Position numbers and translations under genes: made by a program. This document shows positions 50,418-59,188 of a stretch of DNA of 64,000 nucleotides, in pieces (the stretch's first letter is position 1; every line of letters begins with the position of its first letter). Source of the DNA: UBA1732 sp045114455 (GTDB taxonomy: Bacteria > Verrucomicrobiota > Lentisphaeria > Victivallales > UBA1829); assembly GCA_045114455.1 (NCBI GenBank), contig JBGUKN010000024.1, positions 1-64,000 of the forward strand. Reading direction: 5' to 3'. The notes under the pieces are model-generated. The model saw only the letters and a list, made by a program, of their open reading frames with translations, did no database searches and was not told the DNA's origin.

Positions 50418-51794
50418 ATGTCGAACGGAGAAAGCAGTGCCTCCGAAGTATGGCAGTCCGTCGCAGGATATATCAGAGCCAAGTCCGAAGACGCGTATAA
50501 ACAATGGTTCAAGAAGATGGTCCCGATCTCGGTCGATGAGAAGCAGATTGTGCTCGGCACGTCCGACAGCTTTTTCGCCACATGGGTCCTGAACAACTGC
50601 GGAGACCTTCTCAACGAGGCCCTCGCCTCCGCCGGATGCCCCGGCCTGAAAGTGGTGTTCGAGTACGGATACGGCTACGATTCCGAGGACACCGGGCTGG
50701 AGGACCCCGAATTCGAACGGAGTACGGGCGAATCCGCGGAACCGGACGCCGAACCGGTTTCCCCCGAACTCGCGGACATGATCCGCAAGCATTCGTTCGA
50801 CAACTTCGTGGTCGGCGAGGAGAACCGCTATGCGTATTCCGCCGCGCTCGCCGCCGCCCAGAAGCCCGGCACAATCAATCCCCTGTACATCTACGGCGGG
50901 TCCGGCATGGGCAAGACGCATCTGCTGCTCGCCGTGGCGCACGAGGTGCAGGCCCACAATCCGAAGGCGCGCGTCCGTTACACTTCCTGCGAAAACTTCC
51001 TCAACGCGTTCCTGGATTCGCTCCGCACCAAGACCATGTACGAATTCCGCGAGACCTTCCGCAATGTCGATTATCTGCTCGTCGACGACGTCCATACGCT
51101 CGGCAACAAGACCAGTTTGCAGGAAGAGTTCTTCAACACGTTCAACACGCTCTACGCCCTCGGCAAGCAGATCATTCTCACCTCCGACAAGCAGCCGTCC
51201 GAGATCCCCGGCCTCGAAGCGCGCCTCGTTTCCCGTTTCGTCTCCGGCGTGACCACGCAGATCACGCAGTCATCCTTCGAAACGCGCCTCGCCATCCTGA
51301 AGCAGGAGCAGCAGTGCCTGCGCCTGAAGCTTGGCGACGACGTCCTGTCCTTCATCGCCGAGCGCATCTCCTCGAACATCCGCCCGCTGAAGGGCGCCCT
51401 GATGTGCCTCTCCATGTACGCCACCGCGATGAAGAAGGAAATCGACCTGGAGGTCGCGAAGACCATCCTGTCCGACCAGCTCGAGAAAGAGGCCGAATCC
51501 CGTACGATCTCCATCGAGGAGATCCAGAAAGCGGTCGCCGAGGAGTTCGGGCTTCAGGTCTATGAGCTCACCGGACCGAAGAAGCCGAAGAACATCGCCG
51601 AGCCGCGCATGATCGCCATGTACCTCGCCCGCAAGCTCACGACCCGGCCGCATCAGGAAATCGGACGCGCGTTCGGCGGACGCTCCCACGGCACCGTGAT
51701 CCACGCCGTGAAGCAGGTCGAGGCGAATTCGCTGAAGGACGAGGAACTGAAACGCGTCCTGAACCAGCTTCAGAGGAAACTGCGCGGCAGCTGA
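50418..51794 (+). CDS. dnaA: Chromosomal replication initiator DnaA (variant DNA-recognition motif)
   Basis: Protein of 458 aa. Domain I is at ~8-85, a short acidic linker at ~90-120, the AAA+ domain at ~125-345 with Walker A GGSGMGKT (160-167) and Walker B LLVDDVH (Asp223, Asp224), and domain IV at ~360-458. The AAA+ arginine-finger region reads LEARLVSRF. The normally near-invariant domain IV signature GGRDHTTV reads GGRSHGTV (420-427): Asp to Ser423 and Thr to Gly425. Ribosome site GAGGAAG precedes the ATG at 50418. The terminator overlaps the stop codon. Confidence 0.97.
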   Translation: MSNGESSASEVWQSVAGYIRAKSEDAYKQWFKKMVPISVDEKQIVLGTSDSFFATWVLNNCGDLLNEALASAGCPGLKVVFEYGYGYDSEDTGLEDPEFERSTGESAEPDAEPVSPELADMIRKHSFDNFVVGEENRYAYSAALAAAQKPGTINPLYIYGGSGMGKTHLLLAVAHEVQAHNPKARVRYTSCENFLNAFLDSLRTKTMYEFRETFRNVDYLLVDDVHTLGNKTSLQEEFFNTFNTLYALGKQIILTSDKQPSEIPGLEARLVSRFVSGVTTQITQSSFETRLAILKQEQQCLRLKLGDDVLSFIAERISSNIRPLKGALMCLSMYATAMKKEIDLEVAKTILSDQLEKEAESRTISIEEIQKAVAEEFGLQVYELTGPKKPKNIAEPRMIAMYLARKLTTRPHQEIGRAFGGRSHGTVIHAVKQVEANSLKDEELKRVLNQLQRKLRGS

Positions 51795-51813
51795 CGCCGC
51801 GCTTCTCTTTTTT
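51782..51813 (+). terminator. Terminator overlapping the dnaA stop codon
   Basis: 7-bp stem GCGCGGC (51782-51788) / GCCGCGC (51796-51802), 7-nt loop containing the TGA stop (51792-51794), followed by TTCTCTTTTTT. An intrinsic terminator whose 5' arm encodes the last residues of DnaA. Confidence 0.75.
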
Positions 51814-51868
51814 CCGAATCTTTTTTGTTGCACCTAACACACGCTCGAATCCCGAAAGGATTGAACTC

Positions 51869-52708
51869 ATGTCAGAAAACTGCTCCGGTTCCTGTTCCAC
51901 CTGCGCCTCCGCGGGGAGCTGCGGCGAACGCAAACCTTCCCGTCTCGACAAAGTCAAACACAAGATCATGGTGCTGTCCGGCAAGGGCGGCGTGGGCAAG
52001 AGCACGGTCGCTGCCTGCCTCGCGGTCGCACTGGCGCGCGAAGGCATGAAGGTTGCGTTGCTGGACGTGGACTTCCACGGACCGAGCCAGCCGACGCTGT
52101 TCGGCGCGGCGGACCGCCGTCTCGACGGGACCGAGGCGGGACTCGTTCCGCTGTCCGTCGCGGGCGTGAAGCTCGTCTCCATCGGTTTCCTGCTTGAAAA
52201 CCCGGACGATGCGGTCATCCTGCGCGGTCCGGCGAAGATCGGCCTGCTCGGACAGCTCTTCGAAGAAGTCGACTGGGGCGACGACCTCGACTATCTCATC
52301 CTCGACTTCCCGCCCGGAACCGGCGACGAATCCCTTTCCGCCTGCCAGATGATCCAGGGCGACAAGGCCGCCATCGTGGTCACTACGCCGCAGGAAGTCT
52401 CCCTAGCCGACTGCCGCAAGTGCGTCAGCTTCTGCAACCGTCTGGACGTCCGCATCCTCGGCATTGTCGAGAACATGAGCGCGTACGTCTGCCCGGACTG
52501 CTCCGCGAAGCATGCGCTCTTCTCCTCCGGCGGCGGCGAAAAGCTCGCGAACCAGGAAGGTCTCGCCCTGCTGGCGCAGATCCCGCTCGATCCGAAATTC
52601 CTCGCCGCGTGCGATGCCGGAAAGCTTCCGCAGGGCTTCCTGGATTCCGACGCCATCTCCTCCGAAGTCGCCGGAATCGTGAAGGCCGCCCTGGCGATGA
52701 ATTCCTGA
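51869..52708 (+). CDS. mrp: Mrp/NBP35-type Fe-S cluster carrier ATPase
   Basis: Protein of 279 aa. The N-terminus is Cys-rich (CSGSCSTCASAGSCGE), as in NBP35-type proteins that bind an N-terminal cluster. The deviant Walker A is SGKGGVGKST, followed by LLDVDFHGPSQPTLFG, LILDFPPGTGDE, and the bridging-cluster motif CPDC in MSAYVCPDCSAKH. Delivers [4Fe-4S] clusters to apoproteins, here plausibly ThiC, MutY and the enoate reductase of the same window. Single gene after dnaA. Confidence 0.95.
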   Translation: MSENCSGSCSTCASAGSCGERKPSRLDKVKHKIMVLSGKGGVGKSTVAACLAVALAREGMKVALLDVDFHGPSQPTLFGAADRRLDGTEAGLVPLSVAGVKLVSIGFLLENPDDAVILRGPAKIGLLGQLFEEVDWGDDLDYLILDFPPGTGDESLSACQMIQGDKAAIVVTTPQEVSLADCRKCVSFCNRLDVRILGIVENMSAYVCPDCSAKHALFSSGGGEKLANQEGLALLAQIPLDPKFLAACDAGKLPQGFLDSDAISSEVAGIVKAALAMNS

Positions 52709-52862
52709 CCGGTTTCCAGCCATTTTTTTCCGGCGGATTCATTCGGGATTTTCCGCTGCGTCCGCCAGACCGGAAATCCTCCTTCATACCACTGGAAAGC
52801 CTCTGAATGTCTGAAAAATGCGGCAAAAGGCAAAAAAAATGCGGGTTTTTCTAAATATACGC

Positions 52863-52891
52863 TTGCATTTTCGCGGAATCGAGGATATTTT
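52863..52891 (+). promoter_or_regulatory. Promoter of the PTS EIIA gene
   Basis: -35 TTGCAT (52863-52868), 17-bp spacer, -10 TATTTT (52886-52891), about 50 nt before the ATG at 52941. Confidence 0.6.
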
Positions 52892-52940
52892 ATCCCGTTG
52901 ATCGGAACACACACCAATCTTTGATAGAAAGGCAAAAACT

Positions 52941-53396
52941 ATGAAACCGGAATTCGTAAAGTACCTCCAGCAGGACTCCATCCTGATCGTGGACGGCGAG
53001 ACGAAAAAGAAAGTGCTTGACGCAATCATCGCCCACGCCTGCACCCGCTGCACCATGGACGAAGACCAGATCCGCGAGGCGATCTGGAAACGCGAGCGCA
53101 TGATGACCACCGGCGTCGGAAAAGGGCTTGCTCTTCCTCATATCCGCATCAGCGGCTTCCCGTCCCCGCTCGTGATCGTGGCCGTCTGCCGCAATCCGGT
53201 CACCGACTACAAGACGCTCGACGAGGAACCCGTGACGCTCGCCGTTTTCTTTGCCGCGGACGAACGCGACCCCGAAGCCTATCTGAAGCTCCTGGGCAGC
53301 ATCTCCTCCCGCCTCAAAGAGGACAACGTCATCGCCAGTATCCATGCGGCCGGCGACGACCGCGCGAAAATCTTCGACATTCTCGCCGCGGACTGA
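52941..53396 (+). CDS. ptsN: PTS EIIA (PtsN/fructose-type) domain protein
   Basis: Protein of 151 aa, a lone EIIA-2 domain. The phosphorylatable histidine is His67 in GKGLALPHIRI, in the usual context after TTGVGKG. Also VTLAVFFAADERDPEAYLKLLGSISSRL. Such stand-alone domains (PtsN/EIIA-Ntr) act in regulation through phosphorylation state rather than sugar uptake. No other PTS gene is near. Ribosome site AAAGG upstream. The 53397-53630 interval downstream has two GC-rich hairpins (53404-53421 and 53466-53482) and no gene. Confidence 0.88.
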   Translation: MKPEFVKYLQQDSILIVDGETKKKVLDAIIAHACTRCTMDEDQIREAIWKRERMMTTGVGKGLALPHIRISGFPSPLVIVAVCRNPVTDYKTLDEEPVTLAVFFAADERDPEAYLKLLGSISSRLKEDNVIASIHAAGDDRAKIFDILAAD

Positions 53397-53630
53397 CCGC
53401 CGCGGACCGGATCCCCGGTCCAAACGCAGTTGTTCCGACGGTTTTTCAGGCTCTTTGCCAGGGTTCCGGGGGTTGACCCCGGTTTGCCGCCGGGCGTTTC
53501 CGCGATGTCCGGCGGAGCGGGCCGTTTCTCCGTCCGCAGGATGAAATCGTCTTGTGTCCTGCCGCGGACCGGAGGAAAAAGCGCGGGAACAACGGCCGGA
53601 TCGTTCCGGCAAGCAGGAAAGAAGGTCTCC

Positions 53631-54239
53631 ATGGGCAGAAAAAAATTATTCAGTCTGATCGAAATCGCGGTGGCGATGGCCGTCGCGGCGATCGGCGTGG
53701 CCGCGATCATGGCGCTTCTGCCGATCGCCCTCAAGTCCACCTCCGATTCCGTCGGCGACACCCTTGCCGCCGATGCGGCCAACACCGTGGTCGCCCAGCT
53801 TGACCGGGCTGCCTGGGAGCATTTCAACTGGATCCAGGGATTGCCCATGACGAAACCGGGCGCATTTTCCGACAGCGTGAGCCAGGGCCACGCCGGGAAG
53901 GACCTGGACGAAAACTCCTACAAGATCGAACCGGCCAACGGCCTTCAGAACGGCCATTTCGTGTTCCTCTTCGGCCCGCCCGGCAAAAAGAGCGATTTCG
54001 CGGCCGAGGTCATCTGCTGGCGCGAAAACGAGACCAATCTTAATGTAACGGCAAATCCGAAGCAGTTCAAGGTGTCGACCATCGGCTCCCCGGGCAAACG
54101 GCCGTTCGTCCGCGTGTATATCGAAATTTCCTGGCCGGCCAATAAGCCGTACAAGAAAAACAGCACTTATCCCCGCCAGTCCCGTACGTTCGTGCGTGAA
54201 TACCTCGACCCGACCTATTACAAGCAGCTGACGAACTGA
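53631..54239 (+). CDS. Prepilin-like protein (type IV pilin N-terminal signature)
   Basis: Protein of 202 aa from the ATG at 53631 with AAGG upstream; the longer open frame adds unrelated leader residues. N-terminus GRKKLFSLIEIAVAMAVAAIG resembles a class III signal: a short basic leader, then F-S-L-I-E-I and a hydrophobic helix, with Glu at +5. The residue before Phe is Leu rather than Gly, so processing is uncertain. The rest is a soluble pilin-like domain. First of five clustered exported or pilin-like genes. Confidence 0.82.
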   Translation: MGRKKLFSLIEIAVAMAVAAIGVAAIMALLPIALKSTSDSVGDTLAADAANTVVAQLDRAAWEHFNWIQGLPMTKPGAFSDSVSQGHAGKDLDENSYKIEPANGLQNGHFVFLFGPPGKKSDFAAEVICWRENETNLNVTANPKQFKVSTIGSPGKRPFVRVYIEISWPANKPYKKNSTYPRQSRTFVREYLDPTYYKQLTN

Positions 54240-54251
54240 GGAGGATTCCCG

Positions 54252-54890
54252 ATGAAAAAGCCTTTTACACTCGTTGAAGTCCTGATCGCGATGAGCGTCC
54301 TGTCCGTCTTCCTGCTCGGCCTGATGCAGTTCTATTCCTCGACCGAGACCGTGCTGAGTTCCGGCGTGGAGCGCACCGAGATGTTCGAACGCGCCCGCAT
54401 CGCCATGGACATGATGGCGAACGACCTCACCTGCGTATATTATTCCCAGACCGACGACGACCTGAAGCCGTTCGATTACAGCGAGAACAGTTTCTTCTCC
54501 GTCTCGACGGTCCGCCCGGAGAAACTGAACAAGAGCGCCAAGACGAACATCGTGGCGGTAAAATACTACTGGACCGGTAAAACAAAACGGACGCTTGTCT
54601 ACTCCAGCGACAGCAACGGCGACAATTTCGGCGTCGACGGCGCCAGCTTCGGCAATGAGACCGAGCTCGTCGAAGGCGTGACCGATTTCAAGGTCACCCC
54701 CGTCTTCGGCGACGGCTTCAAGATACTCCCTGCGCTCGTCGTGATCCGCATGGAGCTGGTCGACGGCAAGACTTTGAAGCGCCTCAAGGCGAACTCCGGG
54801 GCGGACGACAACATCCTCAAAAATGCGAACAGGCGCGAGTTCCGCCGCATGGTCGTCATCGACCGCGGCCAGCCGAAACCGAAACTCTGA
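54252..54890 (+). CDS. PilW/GspJ-like minor prepilin
   Basis: Protein of 212 aa. N-terminus MKKPFTLVEVLIAMSVLSVFLLG is a prepilin-like helix with Glu at +5; the residue before Phe is Pro rather than Gly, a pattern repeated in the GspH-like gene below. The following region (FYSSTETVLSSGVERTEMFERARIAMDMM) resembles PilW/GspJ minor pilins. 12 bp after the previous gene; ribosome site GAGGA. Confidence 0.82.
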   Translation: MKKPFTLVEVLIAMSVLSVFLLGLMQFYSSTETVLSSGVERTEMFERARIAMDMMANDLTCVYYSQTDDDLKPFDYSENSFFSVSTVRPEKLNKSAKTNIVAVKYYWTGKTKRTLVYSSDSNGDNFGVDGASFGNETELVEGVTDFKVTPVFGDGFKILPALVVIRMELVDGKTLKRLKANSGADDNILKNANRREFRRMVVIDRGQPKPKL

Positions 54891-54908
54891 CCGGGAAGGA
54901 GCAAGTGC

Positions 54909-57761
54909 ATGATGATACGGCATAACCAAAATCCGATGATGCGGATGCTGAAGCGGGCCGCCCGCGCCCGCCGCGAGCACGGCATCGCGCTCCTTTTCAC
55001 GCTCTGCATCCTTTCCATGGCGCTGATTACCGCCATGATCTTCTCCTCGAATGCGTCAACCGGGCGCAAGGTCGCCAGCGTGTATGTCGACTCCTCCTCC
55101 GCCAGGATCCTGGCGGACGGCGTCGTCAATCGTGCCATCCTGGCGCTGATGCAGTCCGACAACGCCTCCTACGTCTGCTCGAACTATCAGACGAACAAGC
55201 CCTCGAACAGCAGCGCGGACGACTATGCGTCCGACTGGATTTGGAAACTGGAGAAAAAAGACCTATTCTCGTTCAATGACGGTCCGCTCCGCTTCAACCG
55301 CGCCGTCTACTACGACCGCAACGATACCCGCTGCCCCTCCTGGGAGTATGTTCTCAGCAAGAACTACGGCGACAACAACGACCGTATCTTCGGGCGTTAT
55401 GCCTACGTCGCGATCGGGCAGAACGACCAGTTGAACCCGAACGCCCTCGGGAAGCGCAACTATGCCGACTTCGACCTCATAACCGCCCAGAAGCGCCTCG
55501 GCCGCTGGACCTGCGAACCGCAGTTCATCTTCAAGAGCACCCGCAACAACTGGGACTATTCCAAGATCATTTCCCCGGAGACCATCCAGGACAAGTACGT
55601 CATGCCGGACGGCTGGGTCGACGGGGACGTCTTCATCAACGACCTCACGGGCGGCAATTCCAATCAGGATAAGCAGCTCAAGATGATGGCCGACCAGTAT
55701 TTCGTCGTCTCCTCCCAGGGCGAGTACAACAAATTCCGCACCGACGGGAAGGCCGCGGGCGACCTCACGAAACACGAGCTGACCAGCGGCGAGTACTACA
55801 GGTTCCCCCTGATCCGCAACGACTGGGAATCCATCGACGTCGGCACGGTGAAAGACAGGATCCCGTGGTTCAAGGGCGCTTCGGGACAGGCCAACGTGAA
55901 CCAGACCGTCGCCAACCTCATCAATTACAATGCGTCCATCAACCGCACGCCAGTGACCGACAACGACAACTGGATTAGTGGCGAGCCCACCTACACCGGC
56001 AACAAGCGCACCCCGTACATCAACGAGGTCCATGCCGACGTCTCAGTCGGTGGCACCCTCGGCATCCGCATGCAGGAGCGTTACCTTGCCGACCCCAACA
56101 ACCCGTCGAGCTGGAAATGGCGCGTGTGGTACACGAACTGCACCTACTCGCACGAGATCACGCTCAACGTCGAGACCGTGAACATGTATCCGGTCACGGG
56201 CGGCAATGACGGTACGCTTGCCGTCAGCAATCCCATCCTGATCGGCGAGATCAGCTACCAGCATTGGAACGAAAACGGCGACAATAATGGCTTCTGGACC
56301 ACGGAAACCATTCCGATCGATGCCAACACGCAGTGGACTGTCACCCCGTCCGGCAACGACGCCGGATACAAGGTCTATACGTTCATGCTCGACAACGGTT
56401 CGGTCGGCAGCATGACTACCCTGAAACGCGATAACTACGACAAACCCATGGGCCATGAGCCCGACTTCTACGAGTTCGTCAAGGTCCGCAACGTTACGCT
56501 CCGCCTCGACCGCGTCATCCTGCGGGATACCGCCGGACGAAACGCCGACCTTGCGCTGATGCCGGTCGGGCTCCAGAGCGGCCGCACCTTCCTTTCCCGG
56601 GCGGACGGCGAGCAGGTCGCGGGTGCGGGCGACTTCGGCAGACATTTCTATTTTGACACGCAGGTCAACGATCCGCGCTCCAACCTCAGGCGTACCGACT
56701 GGAACAATCCGGCATTCTCGGAAAAGGAAACGGAAGTCAATGAGACCATCGGCGGCGTCAACAATGTGATCAATCTCGGTCAGTATCACGACAATGAAAA
56801 CCGGACGGATCCCGCGTATGCCGGCAACAGCTCCATTTCCACGGCGTACATCCGGCACGGCCAGATGCAGTCCCTGTGGGAGCTTGGCGCCATCCACCGC
56901 GGCGCACCGTGGCAGACGATCAACCTGAAGTGCGCCGCCGCCCAGGGGACCCGCATGGACCGTTACGATTACGGCGACGGGCACCTGCTGGACCAGGTCG
57001 CGCTCGCCCGCAGCACCGAAAACGTCAACGATTATGTCATCGGCCAGATCAACCTGAACTGCGTGGCGACGTTCGGCGGCAGCAGCGCCCCGTTCGCCTT
57101 CAAGTCCCTCTTCATTGATTTCCCGGTTTTCCGCTCCTTTGCCGCAATGAACGACGGCCGTGCGGAGGGCGGCACGATCAAGGGCGATTCCGTCGACTCG
57201 GACAAGACCGGCAATATGGACGCCGACTCCTTTGCCAAGGATCTTTCCGAAGCCGTCACCTATGCGATTTCGAAGGGGAACTATCTCCGCCGCACGGCGG
57301 TCTTCCCCACTTCCTATCCCTCCTCCGACCAGATGGAGAAGATCATTCCGTCGAACGTGCCGGATGCGCAGGCAGAGGAGATCTTCAGCCGCGTGGTGAA
57401 CCTGCTGAAATGGAACAAGCAGCAGACCAAGCGCGCGACTATCCTCGTGCTGGCGCAGACGATCAAGGACGTCGGCGGCGCTTCGCTTGAAAAGGTCCTG
57501 TCCGACAAGGACGTGGACGTCATGCGCGACTCCGGGTTCCAGTCGTTCGAGTCGACGAGCAAGAACACCGGCGGTTCGACCATGACGGCCGACAAGGTCC
57601 GTTCGACCTACAAAAAGCGCAGCGTCGCGTTCAAGCAGTACGACAACTTCTACGACGAGATCACGGGCGAGGCGAAGATCATCGTCCGTCTCGAGTGGGA
57701 CGAGTCGGCAAACGATAACAACGGTGCATGGAAAGTTACGAGGAAAGAATATGCGGAATAA
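54909..57761 (+). CDS. Very large PilX/GspK-like membrane-anchored protein
   Basis: Protein of 950 aa. A basic N-terminus is followed by REHGIALLFTLCILSMALITAMIF (~22-46), a helix like those of PilX or GspK (R-x-G-x-A-L), then AILADGVVNRAILALMQ. The remaining ~870 residues are Asn/Asp/Tyr-rich with beta character and no recognised domain, far larger than usual for PilX or GspK. Position between PilW-like and other pilin-like genes suggests a tip or adhesin-type minor component. Function is not established. Confidence 0.75.
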   Translation: MMIRHNQNPMMRMLKRAARARREHGIALLFTLCILSMALITAMIFSSNASTGRKVASVYVDSSSARILADGVVNRAILALMQSDNASYVCSNYQTNKPSNSSADDYASDWIWKLEKKDLFSFNDGPLRFNRAVYYDRNDTRCPSWEYVLSKNYGDNNDRIFGRYAYVAIGQNDQLNPNALGKRNYADFDLITAQKRLGRWTCEPQFIFKSTRNNWDYSKIISPETIQDKYVMPDGWVDGDVFINDLTGGNSNQDKQLKMMADQYFVVSSQGEYNKFRTDGKAAGDLTKHELTSGEYYRFPLIRNDWESIDVGTVKDRIPWFKGASGQANVNQTVANLINYNASINRTPVTDNDNWISGEPTYTGNKRTPYINEVHADVSVGGTLGIRMQERYLADPNNPSSWKWRVWYTNCTYSHEITLNVETVNMYPVTGGNDGTLAVSNPILIGEISYQHWNENGDNNGFWTTETIPIDANTQWTVTPSGNDAGYKVYTFMLDNGSVGSMTTLKRDNYDKPMGHEPDFYEFVKVRNVTLRLDRVILRDTAGRNADLALMPVGLQSGRTFLSRADGEQVAGAGDFGRHFYFDTQVNDPRSNLRRTDWNNPAFSEKETEVNETIGGVNNVINLGQYHDNENRTDPAYAGNSSISTAYIRHGQMQSLWELGAIHRGAPWQTINLKCAAAQGTRMDRYDYGDGHLLDQVALARSTENVNDYVIGQINLNCVATFGGSSAPFAFKSLFIDFPVFRSFAAMNDGRAEGGTIKGDSVDSDKTGNMDADSFAKDLSEAVTYAISKGNYLRRTAVFPTSYPSSDQMEKIIPSNVPDAQAEEIFSRVVNLLKWNKQQTKRATILVLAQTIKDVGGASLEKVLSDKDVDVMRDSGFQSFESTSKNTGGSTMTADKVRSTYKKRSVAFKQYDNFYDEITGEAKIIVRLEWDESANDNNGAWKVTRKEYAE

Positions 57762-58485
57762 TCACTTTTTCAAAACACAGATCCTGCTGGCAGCCCTGGC
57801 CGCGACCCTGATCGCCCCGGTCAGCGTGTTCACCCAGCAGAAGACCGCCGCCCGGACCGCAGCCTCCATCAAGGACAGCGACATCTATGTCCCGGAGAAG
57901 GTCCTGGAACCCTCCTACACCAAAAAGGAAGCTTCCGACCTCCTGAAGGAGTACATCGACGCGTTCGGCGACTCCGACATGCCGCGTACCTACGAGGCTT
58001 TCGCCAGGGATCCCGACAAGTACAAGCGCATCGGGACCCGCCAGCTCAAGGCCTCCCTGGGCAATCTCTACAACTACATTTTCGACTCCACCGCCAAGGT
58101 CGGCAGCTCCGGCACGGTTCCGGTCAGTGCCGAGCTCATGGAGGTCACGGAGGCCAAGGATACCTGGTTCAGGAATCTCTACAACAAGGCACTTGAGCTG
58201 AACGAGTCCGCGAAAATGATGGACAACGCCATCCGCCTGAAGAACGCCACGATGTACACGCAGGCCACGAAAGCCTACACCGAGAAGCTCGACGAGCTGG
58301 AAAAGTTCGCCAAGAAGCCGGAACGCCTTGACAACGCCGCGCTCGCGCGGCTCAAGGAGGCCAACAGAGCCAAACGCAAGGCCGACTACATCGCCCAGCG
58401 CAAGCAGCAGATACTGGAGCAGGAAGCCGCCGCGCAACGGGCTATCGAAGAGGAGCAGAAGAAATCTTCCTCCAAAAAGAAATAA
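57751..58485 (+). CDS. Exported coiled-coil protein of the pilin-like cluster
   Basis: Protein of 244 aa from the ATG at 57751, overlapping the previous stop by 11 bp, with GAGGAAAG upstream. An N-terminal Sec-type signal (QILLAALAATLIAPVSVFT) precedes a Lys/Glu/Ala-rich helical protein. The last ~90 residues are a continuous charged helix (RLKEANRAKRKADYIAQRKQ) ending in a Ser/Lys-rich tail. No family recognised. Translational coupling to the 950-aa gene suggests the two work together. Confidence 0.75.
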   Translation: MRNNHFFKTQILLAALAATLIAPVSVFTQQKTAARTAASIKDSDIYVPEKVLEPSYTKKEASDLLKEYIDAFGDSDMPRTYEAFARDPDKYKRIGTRQLKASLGNLYNYIFDSTAKVGSSGTVPVSAELMEVTEAKDTWFRNLYNKALELNESAKMMDNAIRLKNATMYTQATKAYTEKLDELEKFAKKPERLDNAALARLKEANRAKRKADYIAQRKQQILEQEAAAQRAIEEEQKKSSSKKK

Positions 58486-58509
58486 CCTCATCCCACCGGG
58501 AGACACGAT

Positions 58510-59160
58510 ATGAGACAACATGCAGCCAGGCCATTCACGCTGATCGAACTGATCGCGGTCATGGGAGTGATGATCCTCCTCGCCGCGATCGCGATTCCGG
58601 CTTACAGCTCGCTTTTCTCCAGCCGCAAGACCACGCTCGCTGCGAACCAGCTGAACGGTGCGGTCATGGAAGCCCGCGCGCACGCCGTCTCCGCCAAAGT
58701 CTACACCGCGCTGATCTTCGTGAAAGACAAAACGGCCGACAAGGGCTACAAGAGTTTCCGCATGGCGGAAGTCTACCACGACTCCGACACGGATAATTCC
58801 TCCTACAAATGGCGCCGCTGGGCCCCCGGGACCGCGTTCGTGCTCCTGCCTGAAAACACCATGATCCCCGAAGGCAGCAGCAACCTCGGCACCACGTCCG
58901 GCGGTTCGGAAGGCCATGTGGGATCGGGCAATCTCCCGAAGATTTCCGACCTCTCCTCGGAGAGCGGCATTTCCAGCGAAAGCGCGCCTGCCATCGTGTT
59001 CAAGCCGAACGGCCAGCTCGCGGGAACGGGCGACAAGAACGTCGTGGTGCGGTTCGTGGAGACCAACCGGTACGAGGCGAACCAGAGCCAGACGCCGAAA
59101 CTCCCGCTGAACATCAACTGGCTGACCTGCAAGACCAAATTCCTGGATGCCGTGCAGTAA
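58510..59160 (+). CDS. GspH/FimT-like prepilin
   Basis: Protein of 216 aa. N-terminus RQHAARPFTLIELIAVMGVMILL is a prepilin signature with Pro before Phe and Glu at +5, followed by IAIPAYSSLFSSRKTTLAANQLNGAVMEARAHAV, typical of GspH/FimT minor pseudopilins. The C-terminal domain includes FKPNGQLAGTG, a common GspH element. 24 bp after the coiled-coil gene. No assembly ATPase, secretin or prepilin peptidase occurs in the window. Confidence 0.87.
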   Translation: MRQHAARPFTLIELIAVMGVMILLAAIAIPAYSSLFSSRKTTLAANQLNGAVMEARAHAVSAKVYTALIFVKDKTADKGYKSFRMAEVYHDSDTDNSSYKWRRWAPGTAFVLLPENTMIPEGSSNLGTTSGGSEGHVGSGNLPKISDLSSESGISSESAPAIVFKPNGQLAGTGDKNVVVRFVETNRYEANQSQTPKLPLNINWLTCKTKFLDAVQ

Positions 59161-59188
59161 TACCCCCAATTCAGGAGAATGACACAGT

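Noticed and set aside
53404..53482. Terminator or riboswitch downstream of the PTS EIIA gene
   Set aside because: Two GC-rich hairpins are present, but no T-tract follows either and no riboswitch core is recognisable.
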